A stretch of 32,279 nucleotides of DNA from DASSFZ01 sp036514635 (GCA_036514635.1 DATBWU010000044.1:1-32279), one strand, 5' to 3'; shown: positions 21,391 to 28,692, counted from the stretch's first letter. Numbers and translations: made by a program. Notes: generated by a model from the sequence alone, not told the origin.

Positions 21391-21558
21391 CTGTCTGAAA
21401 AGCCGCCAGATTAACCACCAAGGCTCCAAGACACCAAGTCTCTCCAAGTTTTCTTTGTGTCCCTTCGTGTCGCTTGCCCCCTTCAGGGGGTGGTGACTCG
21501 CCTAGCGCGCCCCCGACGCGAAGCGTCGGACAGGGCGTGGTGGTGAGTTTTAAGACAG
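21391..21558. repeat. Region bounded by CTGTCTGAAAA / TTTTAAGACAG
   Basis: CTGTCTGAAAA (21391-21401) and TTTTAAGACAG (21549-21558 region) are the termini of the second fold-back family. Between them lie an ACCACCAAGGCTCCAAG / CTTTGTGTCCCTTCGTG hairpin and a CCCGACG-CGAAG-CGTCGGA stem (about 21511-21530). No gene seen in 21167-21625. Confidence 0.6.
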
Positions 21559-21572
21559 GCTCTCAAACTCGA

Positions 21573-21626
21573 CGAAAGACGGAGGACGAAAACCCAGTCG
21601 GACTGCCTTTGTCGTTCGTCTTTGGT
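21573..21626. repeat. GACGAAAGACGGAGGAC fold-back at the 3' end of fmt
   Basis: CGACGAAAGACGGAGGACGAAA (from 21570) pairs imperfectly with CTTTGTCGTTCGTCTTTGGTCA ending at the fmt stop codon (TGA, 21628-21626). Same class as 4373-4453. Confidence 0.65.
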
Positions 21627-22612
21627 CATTTGAGAATTGCCCCGACAAACTTCGGCTGCCCCCGCACGAACTCTTCGATCGACATCACCCGCTTGCCGGC
21701 CGGCTGCACCGCACGCAGTTCGAGGATACCCTGCCCGGTCACAACGCCCACCGCGTTTTTACCCAGCCGGACCACCTGTCCACTGATTCGCTGGTTTGCT
21801 GGTTCGCTGGTTGGTTGGCTTGTTGGTTCGTGGGTTGCCTGGTTCGTGGGTTGGATGACGCTCGCGCGCACGATCTTCAGCATGGCATCGTTCCAAGATG
21901 TGAACGCGCCCGGCCATGGCGTGTAGGCGCGAACCATCCGGTCGATCACAATCGCCGGCTTCGACCAGTCGATCCGGCCATCATCCTTTTCGATCTTGGG
22001 GCTAAGCGAAGCCTGGGAGTGGTCTTGCTCGATCGGCGTAATCTCGCCACGCAGGATTTTCGGCAGCGTCTCGACCACCAGTCGCGCGCCGAGGCCGGCC
22101 AACCGCGCGCTCAGCGAGAGCGTCGTATCGTCGGGATGGATCGGCTCGCGCGCCTGAGCGAACATCGGGCCGGTATCGACGCCCGCATCCATGCGCATGA
22201 TCGTCACGCCGGTCTCAGTCTCGCCTGCCAGGATCGCCGCCGGGATCGGCGCTGCACCGCGATACTTCGGCAGCAGCGAGGCATGAATGTTGAGACAGCC
22301 GTGCCGTGGAATGTCGAGGACGGCTTGCGGCAGAATCAACCCATACGCGGCGACGACGATCGCATCCGGCGCGAGCGAGCGCAGCATCTCGATGGCTGCC
22401 GGGTCTTTGCGCAGCGAGCGCGGCTGATACACCGGCAAGCCGTGTGCCTCGGCCCACGTCTTCACCGGCACGGACACCACCTGCCGACCACGCCCCGCCG
22501 GCTTATCGGGCTGCGTGAACACAGCCGGGATGTCATGCTCGCGCGCCAGTGTCTCCAGCGCCGGCACGGCGAATGCAGGCGAGCCCATGAAAGCCAATCG
22601 CGCCACTCTCAC
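21626..22612 (-). CDS. fmt: Methionyl-tRNA formyltransferase with repeat-encoded insert
   Basis: 328 aa, GTG 22612 (an alternative GTG at 22606 has better spacing to GGAG). Hydrolase-type formyltransferase: FMGSPAFAVPALE, SLLPKYRGAAPI with catalytic N108 and H110, D146 in MDAGVDTGPM, then the C-terminal tRNA-binding OB domain. It formylates initiator Met-tRNA using 10-formyl-THF. Residues about 253-276 (IQPTNQATHEPTSQPTSEPANQ) are encoded by a CNAN array (21785-21855) placed in the C-terminal domain before RISGQVVRLG. The frame is intact. def, its usual partner, is not in the window. Confidence 0.95.
   Translation of the reverse strand: MRVARLAFMGSPAFAVPALETLAREHDIPAVFTQPDKPAGRGRQVVSVPVKTWAEAHGLPVYQPRSLRKDPAAIEMLRSLAPDAIVVAAYGLILPQAVLDIPRHGCLNIHASLLPKYRGAAPIPAAILAGETETGVTIMRMDAGVDTGPMFAQAREPIHPDDTTLSLSARLAGLGARLVVETLPKILRGEITPIEQDHSQASLSPKIEKDDGRIDWSKPAIVIDRMVRAYTPWPGAFTSWNDAMLKIVRASVIQPTNQATHEPTSQPTSEPANQRISGQVVRLGKNAVGVVTGQGILELRAVQPAGKRVMSIEEFVRGQPKFVGAILK
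21785..21856 (-). repeat. In-frame CNAN array inside fmt
   Basis: On the coding strand tetramers CCAA, CCCA, CGAA, CCAG, GCAA, CCCA, CGAA, CCAA and more run through about 70 bp, giving QPTNQATHEPTSQPTSEPAN. Same period and strand bias as in panE but a different sequence, so it is not a recent copy. Confidence 0.85.
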
Positions 22613-22626
22613 ACTCCATGTTTAAC

Positions 22627-22763
22627 CGCAAAGAGCACGGAGAACGCTGAGAACCTGTGAAAACCTCAAAATACGGTGCTCTATCCACCGCGTCCTCGCG
22701 GTGGACGCCGGCGAGACGCGGGCTTCGAGCAACTTTTCAGACAGGCTCTTACGTGCTCTTTGC
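22627..22763. repeat. Nested fold-back: GCAAAGAGCAC hairpin enclosing a CTGT..GAAAA unit
   Basis: Outer arms GCAAAGAGCAC (22628-22638) and GTGCTCTTTGC (22753-22763) are perfect complements. Inside, 22651-22750 is a unit bounded by AACCTGTGAAAA and TTTTCAGACAGGCTCTT, holding CCACCGCG-TCCT-CGCGGTGG and a GACGCCGGCGAGACGCGGGC segment. About 35 bases after the left end match the unit at 26689-26839 almost exactly. Confidence 0.8.
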
Positions 22764-22766
22764 GTC

Positions 22767-22956
22767 CGCCTGCCCCGCGTCTTTTTGCGGGAGTGCGCTC
22801 TCTGCGGCAAATCAGCTTGGGTCTTCCGGGTTGACTGGGAAAAGCTTCACCGCGAAGACGCGAAGAGCGCAAAGCCTTTGAAATTCTTGGCGTCCGCCTG
22901 CCCCGCTTCTTTTTGCGGGGTTGCGTCGCCTGCCCCGCGCTGTATGCGGGGTTGCG
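22767..22956. repeat. CGCCTGCCCCGC...GCGGGG hairpin units, three copies
   Basis: Copies at about 22767-22798, 22894-22925 and 22927-22956 share CGCCTGCCCCGC, a variable 6-9 nt loop and GCGGG(G/A). An ACCGCGAAGACGCGAAGAGCGC arm (22850-22871) lies between the first two. No gene in 22613-23000; the whole spacer is repeat-derived. Confidence 0.75.
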
Positions 22957-23000
22957 GTTCCTGCGAAGCGTCCCGCCCAAGCCGGAAGAGCCATCAGCTC

Positions 23001-23531
23001 TTACCAGTTGACGGGGACGCGCCGCAAGCGATAGTTGCGATCGTAAAACTGGACGTATTTGTTCGCGAGGCCGAACTCGTATAGTCGCCGCGTCACGTCG
23101 ACGTCCTGCTCGCAATAGGCGAAGAGATCGTCCAGCCGTCCCTGCCGCCACCAATCGATGGCTTGCAGGCCGTGGCCGCTCTTGCGCACGTTGAGCGTCC
23201 CCGTCGCCAGCGCGTCCAATCCCACACGGAAACCCACGACGCGGTAAACGCGCTCGAGCAGATCGAGCGTCGGCAGCGCCTCCAGGGGATCGTGGGTGTA
23301 TGCGCGCAGCACCGGATAGTCGAAATTGAGCAGGTTGAAGCCGACCACCTGCTCTGCCGCGTTCAACTGAGCGATCAGGTCGGCGACGTTGGACTCGGTG
23401 TAACGATGAAATGCATTGTCGGCAGTCGTGTAGATCACGCCGACCGACATCTTCAGCAGGTGCAAATTGCTGCGCCCGCCCACGTCGTCGATCGAGTTCT
23501 GAGTTTCCAGATCGAAGAAGACCAGGTTCAT
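23001..23531 (-). CDS. RNase H-fold 3'-5' exonuclease-like protein (DEDD type)
   Basis: 176 aa from ATG 23531. DEDD exonuclease residues: D7 and E9 in FFDLETQ, D71 in VGFNLLNFDYPVLR, D143 in YCEQDVDVT. This is the YprB/RNase_H_2 style of stand-alone domain, which degrades RNA or DNA from the 3' end; LDALATGTLNVRKSGHGLQAIDWWRQG is typical of the group. It follows the peptidase gene with a 7 bp gap and is the last gene of the HEAT-AEC-peptidase-exonuclease run. Substrate unknown. Confidence 0.88.
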   Translation of the reverse strand: MNLVFFDLETQNSIDDVGGRSNLHLLKMSVGVIYTTADNAFHRYTESNVADLIAQLNAAEQVVGFNLLNFDYPVLRAYTHDPLEALPTLDLLERVYRVVGFRVGLDALATGTLNVRKSGHGLQAIDWWRQGRLDDLFAYCEQDVDVTRRLYEFGLANKYVQFYDRNYRLRRVPVNW

Positions 23532-23538
23532 GTTGATT

Positions 23539-24753
23539 CTATGTTTTCCGACGTGACGCTGGCAACCCCATCACCATCGGCAACAATGCGAGGCCGATGA
23601 CGACGAGTAACACGACCCAGGGCACACTCGTCTGCGTGACGGCGCTGACGGCTCCCCCACCCAACCCGAATTGCGCGCGCCATTCGTCCTCTAACACCGG
23701 CAGGCTCACGCCGAGCGCGCGCTGAACGCCCGCCGCGCAGGTGGCGTTCTCGCGATACGCCGCGAGCAAATTGCGAATGCCCTGCCCGCCGTATCGATTG
23801 CGAATGAACTGCACCACGTCGCCGCTCTGCGCGTAGGCGAGCTGTGCCTGATTCGCATCCGCCGGGAAGGGCGCACACAACGACTCGAAAGACAGCAACG
23901 TCCCGGCGCGCACGGCGGTTTCGAGCGCCACGGCCTGCGCCGGATCAGGTGAAGCCTCGTTCGCCGTCGCCAGCCCCTCGTTCAGCCACGCCGGCACGTG
24001 GTCGTAGCCGGGTTGCGCGGCCGCGTACACCAGCAAGTGGGCCAGCTCGTGGGGGATGGCGCGCCGCATCTGAACCAAAGCCGTCGGCGTGGGCGGCACG
24101 TCGACCAGCACCACGCCGAGCTCGGGCCGCGCCTGCCCGCCGGCCCACTCGCGCCCGCCCAGGCGAAGCGCGGTCTTCAAGTCGTCCAGGCTGGGATACA
24201 CGTACACGTCGATGTTCGACGGGGGCGTGACGCCGATCTCGGCGGTGAGACCGGGCAGCGCCTCCAGCGCGGTACCGAGGATCGACTCGGCGAAAGCCCG
24301 ATCGCCTTCGGCCCACTGCACCGTGACGCCGCCGTTCGATATGCGCTGCCACGTGAAGCGATCGTCGTAATAGTCCACCGTCTGGCGCGGCACGGGCCAC
24401 ACGGGCCGGTCGTCCGAGGCGATCTCCCACCAGTACGTCACCTTGCTGAACGGCGGAAACACCCCACCCCGCAGCTCGACCGACACCTGCGCCTCGATCG
24501 ACAGGCCCGGCTCGAACGTCGCATCGGCTTGCAGCAGCGGCGTCCCCTCGGCCTGGTAAAACACCTTCGCGCCGTAAATGCGCGTGTCGCTCGTCGCCGT
24601 CAGAAAGAACGTCATCACCTGCGCGAAGTCATACTCGACCCGAGTCGTGGTACTGATCGCGGGCGACCTGGCGGCGCGGATCGGCGTCGGGTCGAGCGTC
24701 AGGCTCAATCCGAGCAGAATCAGGCAGGCCAGGATACGTCGGACGCGGATCAT
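23539..24753 (-). CDS. Membrane-anchored peptidase-MA-like metalloprotease
   Basis: 404 aa from ATG 24753. An N-terminal hydrophobic segment (8-20) acts as a signal peptide, followed by an extracellular beta-rich region. The zinc site is H235-E-L-A-H239 with E259 in WLNEGLA, the gluzincin pattern of the peptidase MA family. A C-terminal helix (about 376-396, VPWVVLLVVIGLALLPMVMG) anchors it, with a basic RRKT tail. The protease domain is therefore outside the membrane. Starts in a 4 bp ATGA overlap with the upstream transporter gene, so the two are translationally coupled. Substrate unknown. Confidence 0.88.
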   Translation of the reverse strand: MIRVRRILACLILLGLSLTLDPTPIRAARSPAISTTTRVEYDFAQVMTFFLTATSDTRIYGAKVFYQAEGTPLLQADATFEPGLSIEAQVSVELRGGVFPPFSKVTYWWEIASDDRPVWPVPRQTVDYYDDRFTWQRISNGGVTVQWAEGDRAFAESILGTALEALPGLTAEIGVTPPSNIDVYVYPSLDDLKTALRLGGREWAGGQARPELGVVLVDVPPTPTALVQMRRAIPHELAHLLVYAAAQPGYDHVPAWLNEGLATANEASPDPAQAVALETAVRAGTLLSFESLCAPFPADANQAQLAYAQSGDVVQFIRNRYGGQGIRNLLAAYRENATCAAGVQRALGVSLPVLEDEWRAQFGLGGGAVSAVTQTSVPWVVLLVVIGLALLPMVMGLPASRRKT

Positions 24754-25676
24754 GTTTTGAGCAGCGAGAGGATCACCGTCAAGGTGATAGGACTGAGCAG
24801 CGTGGACAGCGTGACCGCGCTGGTAGCCAAGCCGGGTGCTGCGCCGTACTCGGTTGCCAGGATGATGTTGATCACTGCCGCGGGCATACTGGCCTCCACG
24901 ATCGACGCCTGGCGCGCCACGCCGGTCAACCCGATGAGACTCGCCGCGCCCCACGCGACGAACGGAGACACGATCAGCCTCAGCCCGCTGGCCGCAAGCG
25001 CCGGCCGCAGATGATTGCCGACGGTCGTCAAGGCTAACTGCATTCCGAGAATTGCCAGCATGGCCGGAATCGCTGCATTTGCGGCGATGCCAATGCCGGC
25101 CAGGATCGGTTCGAGCGCGGGCTGTGTCAAGTCAATCGCCCAGGCGCGCACCAGCAACGCGGCGATCACCGCGTACACCGGCGGCACGCTAAGCACGCGC
25201 CGTGCCGCGCCGCGCCAGCCTGCCCCGTCGCTGCCCGCCGCGATCGAGGTGCCGATCGTATACACCATCACGGTGCTGGTGACGAAGTAAATGATGGCGC
25301 GGGCCAGCCCGTCGTCGCCGAAGGCGCGCTGATTCACGCCCAGGCCGTAATTGCCGCCGTTGACGAACATGCTCACCAGCACCAGGCTGGCCGCTGCCCG
25401 CGCGTCGAGCCGCAAAGCGCGCGCGGTGATCCAGCCCAGCCCACCCATGATCAGCGCCACGCTGACGGTGAACAGCGCAATCTGGCCGATCTCGCTGCCG
25501 GCCAGGTTGGACGTTACCAGCAAGCGAAAGGCCAGGCACGGGCTGAACACGAAGAAGGTGAGGCGCGATAAGACCTGCACGTCCGGCTTGAAGCGCCGCC
25601 CAAAAGCGAATCCCAGCCCGATCACGATGAAGATGGGCAGAATATCGTGGGCCAGGATGGCGAGCAACTCGTTCAA
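24750..25676 (-). CDS. AEC-family (auxin efflux carrier-like) transporter
   Basis: 308 aa, about ten membrane helices in two halves. LPIFIVIGLGFAFGRRF at the start, FVNGGNYGLGVNQRAFG in the middle and MPAAVINIILATEYG near the end are typical AEC motifs. Members export or import malate, other organic acids or amino acids; the substrate is not readable. The start is a TTG at 25676 that overlaps the TGA of the HEAT gene (TTGA), with AGGA upstream, so it depends on coupled translation. In turn it overlaps the peptidase gene. Confidence 0.9.
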   Translation of the reverse strand: MNELLAILAHDILPIFIVIGLGFAFGRRFKPDVQVLSRLTFFVFSPCLAFRLLVTSNLAGSEIGQIALFTVSVALIMGGLGWITARALRLDARAAASLVLVSMFVNGGNYGLGVNQRAFGDDGLARAIIYFVTSTVMVYTIGTSIAAGSDGAGWRGAARRVLSVPPVYAVIAALLVRAWAIDLTQPALEPILAGIGIAANAAIPAMLAILGMQLALTTVGNHLRPALAASGLRLIVSPFVAWGAASLIGLTGVARQASIVEASMPAAVINIILATEYGAAPGLATSAVTLSTLLSPITLTVILSLLKT

Positions 25677-26650
25677 TCGTCGCGGTCCTGAAGGTCGCCG
25701 TCGTCTTCGTCGCTCTCGTTAAAATCGAACAGGGCGAAGTCGAGCGCATCGCCACCCATGAATTCCAGTTCGTCGAGTGCAGCTTCTGCGGCTTCGTACA
25801 GGTCCGAGTCCTCGTCCTCCAAGATTGCCGTCAGCAGGCGGCGCGGCTCGTTGCCGCCGATCTGGCCCAGCGACCACACTGCCGCCTCGCGCACCTGATC
25901 ATCCGGATCCTCGAGCAAGCGGGCCAGTGCCGGGACCGCGTCGGGGTCTTGCAACTCGCCGCTGGCGCGCGCGGCCTCGAAGCGCATCTCCGGGTTGATC
26001 GCGTCAATCTCGTCGAGCACGATGTCGCTCCAACTCCGATCCGCCGAGCGGCCCATGGCGAAGACCGCACTCATGCGCATCGTCTCGTCCGGGTCGTCGT
26101 ACGCGTCGCGGATCAGGTCCGACACCCCGTCGGCGCCGGAGTACCCGATCGACTCAACCGCGCGCCGGCGCACGTCCAGCGTCTCGCTTTCATCTTCGAT
26201 CACCTCGCGCAGCGATTCGACGGCCTGTTCCAGTTTCGCCGCCGGGATCTCCTCGAGCTCACCGGCCAGCACAAAGTGCCCCAGCGAGATAGCCGCCGCC
26301 ACGCGCACGTCTTCGGCGTCGTCGTTCTGCATCAGGTCGATCAGCGTCGGGACGAGTTTGACATCATTCTCTTCCCACAGCCCGTCGATCGCCGCCGCGC
26401 GCACACCCGGCTCGCTATCGGTCAAGCCGAGGCGGAAAATCGATCCGAAATCGACCTCGTAGTTGGCCTCGGAAATCTCGACCAGATGCCGCATGGCCGC
26501 TGCCCGCCGATCGGGGGGAATCGACGGCCAGGTCGTACGCACGCGGTCGAGTTCCGCCTTCTCCAAATCCGACAAACCGTACAAGCGCGCGACCGAGAGC
26601 GGCCCGTCGCCGTTCGACAGATTCTTCAACAGAGCATCTAAAGCATCCAT
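25673..26650 (-). CDS. HEAT-repeat protein
   Basis: 325 aa, ATG 26650 with GAGGGG upstream. After an N-terminal region with RRAAAMRHLVEIS, at least six HEAT/PBS-lyase-type repeats cover about 60-295: EPGVRAAAIDGLWEEND, AEDVRVAAAISLGHFV, TLDVRRRAVESIGYSG, DETMRMSAVFAMGRSA, NPEMRFEAARASGELQ, DDQVREAAVWSLGQIGG. The tail (DFNESDEDDGDLQDRDD) is strongly acidic. Such solenoids bind protein partners. First gene of a four-gene run of overlapping or abutting genes with AEC transporter, peptidase and exonuclease. Confidence 0.92.
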   Translation of the reverse strand: MDALDALLKNLSNGDGPLSVARLYGLSDLEKAELDRVRTTWPSIPPDRRAAAMRHLVEISEANYEVDFGSIFRLGLTDSEPGVRAAAIDGLWEENDVKLVPTLIDLMQNDDAEDVRVAAAISLGHFVLAGELEEIPAAKLEQAVESLREVIEDESETLDVRRRAVESIGYSGADGVSDLIRDAYDDPDETMRMSAVFAMGRSADRSWSDIVLDEIDAINPEMRFEAARASGELQDPDAVPALARLLEDPDDQVREAAVWSLGQIGGNEPRRLLTAILEDEDSDLYEAAEAALDELEFMGGDALDFALFDFNESDEDDGDLQDRDD

Positions 26651-26688
26651 GCTGTTCCCCTCATTTCCACAACGAGGGATGCAAGAGA

Positions 26689-26839
26689 CTGTCTGAAAAC
26701 CTCAAAATACGGTGCTCTGTCCACCGCGTCCTCGCGGCCGATCTGCCCTCGCGTGCAAAGCACGCGGGGGTTGCGCTCCGCGTGCTGTTCGCGGAGTGGA
26801 CGCCCGCGAGGCGCGGGCTTCGAGCAACTTTTCAGACAG
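26689..26839. repeat. Fold-back element, 151 bp, CTGTCTGAAAA termini
   Basis: CTGTCTGAAAA (26689-26699) and TTTTCAGACAG (26829-26839) are perfect 11 bp inverted repeats. The left 40 bp and right 35 bp match the unit at 22651-22750; the middle has about 55 extra bases containing a TGCCCTCGCGTGC...GCGGGGGTTGCG hairpin of the 22767-22956 class. One repeat class has thus been inserted into another. No gene in 26651-26961. Confidence 0.85.
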
Positions 26840-26961
26840 GTTCTAAATGAACATTTCTTCTGCCGGGAGGCGAGTGTATTGTACCGAACTCTAACCGGAA
26901 GCACAACAGGCGGAGCATTCGCCCCGCCTGCCGAGTTGTCGACTCAACGCCGTCTGCGCGA

Positions 26962-28290
26962 TCAGCGATAAATGTTCTGGATCGGGTTGCTCAAGTCTTG
27001 AACGGTGATCAACACGAACAGCGCCAGCAGGAACATCATCCCGGCGAAATGAACAATCGCCTCACGCTCCGGCGAGACGCGCCGCCCGCGTATCGCCTCG
27101 ATCAGGATGAACACCAGCCGCCCACCGTCCAGCGCGGGGAGCGGCAGCAGATTGGTCAGTGCCAGCGCGACGCTGATCGATCCGGCCAGGAACAGCAACT
27201 GGAACGGCAAGCCTTGATCGAAACTGGCGACCAGCGCGTACCCGGCGATCTGCGCGATGCCCGCCGGCCCGACCGGCCGCGCCTGATCCGGCGTGATTTC
27301 TCCGGCGATCAACATGCGCGGGATGGCGATGATGCCGCCGAGTGTATCGGCGGTCGCCTGGACTGACTTACTGAACGCCTCGGGCAGCGACGCGTACTCG
27401 ACCTGGAACGTTTCCGCTCGCAGGCCGAGCGTGATGCCCATCCGCCCCTGGCCCTCCGGCGGACTGGTGCGCGCTAACACGCGAATCGTGCGTTGAACGT
27501 CGCTGGCGTCCATCACAGTCAATTCGATCATCCGGCCGGCGTGCGCGTCCGTGTAACGCCTCAGCGTGTCCGGCGAATCGACCGGCAGGCCATCGGCGGC
27601 GAGGATGACCATGCCCGGTTCCAAACCGGCTTCCTGCGCCGGTGTGCCGTCCGTAACCGCGCTGACCACGACGCTGACCTTATCGACTTTCGGATCGACG
27701 ACCGGCTGGCCCAGCATGAAGGCCAGCGTGAAGATCAGCAGCGCCGCGACGACGTTCATGCCCGGCCCGGCGAGCAGCACCGCCGTGCGATGCCGCTTGG
27801 GTGCGGCGGCGAAACTATCCGGCGCGGATGGATCTTCTTCGCCCAGCATCTTGACGAAGCCGCCGATCGGCAGCCAGTTGAGCGTGTACTCGGTGCCGGG
27901 GTCGAATCGGCTGACCTCGCCATACAAGCGGGTCTCGTCCACGCTGAATTGACCGGCCGGCGGTACGGTCACGGCTTCTTCCTCCAGCACGACGATCGAC
28001 TTCAGCACAAGCTTCTCACCGATCGTCTCCGCTGCGGCCCTGACCAGTTTCCCATCCGCCAGCCCGCCCGGCAACGGGAAGTTGCGTGGAATCTCCACCC
28101 GCGTCGAGCCAATCGTCAGCGCGCCCTTGCCGCGCCACAATTTCCGCACGCGCGGCGGAAAGCCAATGCCGAACTCCAACACGCGAATACCCGCGCGCTT
28201 GGCAAAGATAAAGTGCCCGAACTCGTGCAGCAGCACCAGCGGCCCGAGCACAATCAAGAAAGCAATCGCCTGAATTACGAACTCATTCAT
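26962..28290 (-). CDS. rseP: RseP-type site-2 zinc metalloprotease with N-terminal insertion
   Basis: 442 aa, ATG 28290 with GAGG 6 nt upstream. Zinc motif H22-E-F-G-H26 in the first helix; the third ligand D388 lies in NLLPLPALDGG. PDZ domain about 205-285 (GTPAQEAGLEPGMVILAADGLPVDS). Membrane helices also at about 170-193, 363-380 and 415-430. It cleaves membrane-bound substrates such as anti-sigma factors. Between the first helix and the WLPIGGFVKMLGEED beta-hairpin there is an insertion of about 85 residues (48-132), whereas E. coli-type RseP has a short loop here. The insert is on the cytoplasmic side by the usual topology. Confidence 0.94.
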   Translation of the reverse strand: MNEFVIQAIAFLIVLGPLVLLHEFGHFIFAKRAGIRVLEFGIGFPPRVRKLWRGKGALTIGSTRVEIPRNFPLPGGLADGKLVRAAAETIGEKLVLKSIVVLEEEAVTVPPAGQFSVDETRLYGEVSRFDPGTEYTLNWLPIGGFVKMLGEEDPSAPDSFAAAPKRHRTAVLLAGPGMNVVAALLIFTLAFMLGQPVVDPKVDKVSVVVSAVTDGTPAQEAGLEPGMVILAADGLPVDSPDTLRRYTDAHAGRMIELTVMDASDVQRTIRVLARTSPPEGQGRMGITLGLRAETFQVEYASLPEAFSKSVQATADTLGGIIAIPRMLIAGEITPDQARPVGPAGIAQIAGYALVASFDQGLPFQLLFLAGSISVALALTNLLPLPALDGGRLVFILIEAIRGRRVSPEREAIVHFAGMMFLLALFVLITVQDLSNPIQNIYR

Positions 28291-28320
28291 GTAGCCTCGA
28301 TTCCCCCCATTCCCACGAAG

Positions 28321-28349
28321 ATTATACCCTTTGGGCAGGCGAATGACAA
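28321..28349 (-). promoter_or_regulatory. Promoter of rseP
   Basis: Minus strand: -35 TTGTCA (28349-28344), 17 bp, -10 TATAAT (28326-28321). Predicted start near 28314 leaves a 24 nt leader carrying GAGG. Confidence 0.7.
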
Positions 28350-28383
28350 TCGGGCACCGGTACGGGATAGTGAGTAGATTGGG

Positions 28384-28486
28384 ACTTACGCAGTTGAAGA
28401 CTTTCCACCGCAGAGAGCGCGGAGGGCGCGGAGCAGAAAAAGGCTTTCTCTGCGTTCTCGGTGCGCTCTGCGGTGCATCTGCGTAA
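28384..28486. repeat. Long GCAGAGAGCGCGGAGG hairpin between rseP promoter and mvaD
   Basis: CACCGCAGAGAGCGCGGAGG (28406 on) pairs with CTCGGTGCGCTCTGCGGTG (ending 28474) over about 30 bp with mismatches; outer arms TTACGCAG (28386-28393) and CTGCGTAA (28479-28486) are perfect. Together with the fold-back unit at 28531-28692 it fills the 28350-28677 spacer; no gene seen. Confidence 0.75.
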
Positions 28487-28530
28487 CTCGCCTATATGGA
28501 GTTTAGCGGTAGGAGGTGCTTAAAAGAGGT

Positions 28531-28692
28531 GAGAGCATTCGGCAATTCGCGGGTCACGCCCGGTGATGAATCACCGGGCTGATAACGTGAAGCCTGCTGA
28601 AGCAGGCTGTAGGGCGATTCATCGCCCTTCGTCTGCTCAGCCCGACGATTGATCGTCGGGCGGCGGTGGCGCAGCAATTACCGAACGCTCTC
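28531..28692. repeat. Fold-back element, 162 bp, 17 bp terminal inverted repeats (copy 2)
   Basis: Ends GAGAGCATTCGGCAATT (28531-28547) and AATTACCGAACGCTCTC (28676-28692) pair at 15 of 17. Inside, GCCCGGTGAT-GA-ATCACCGGGC and AGCCTGCT-GA-AGCAGGCT are identical to copy 1. The third hairpin is GGGCGAT-TC-ATCGCCC instead of GCCGGAT-TT-ATCCGGC, and the fourth is GCCCGACGAT-TG-ATCGTCGGGC. The right terminus encodes the last four residues and stop of mvaD. Confidence 0.88.

Noticed and set aside
22767..22956. Short Cys/Pro-rich open frames in the fmt-exonuclease spacer
   Set aside because: They are translations of tandem GC hairpins, have no ribosome sites, and break between copies.
23998..25014. 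Long plus-strand frame opposite the peptidase-MA-like gene
   Set aside because: The minus-strand gene has a signal peptide, HELAH motif and C-terminal anchor; the plus frame has none.
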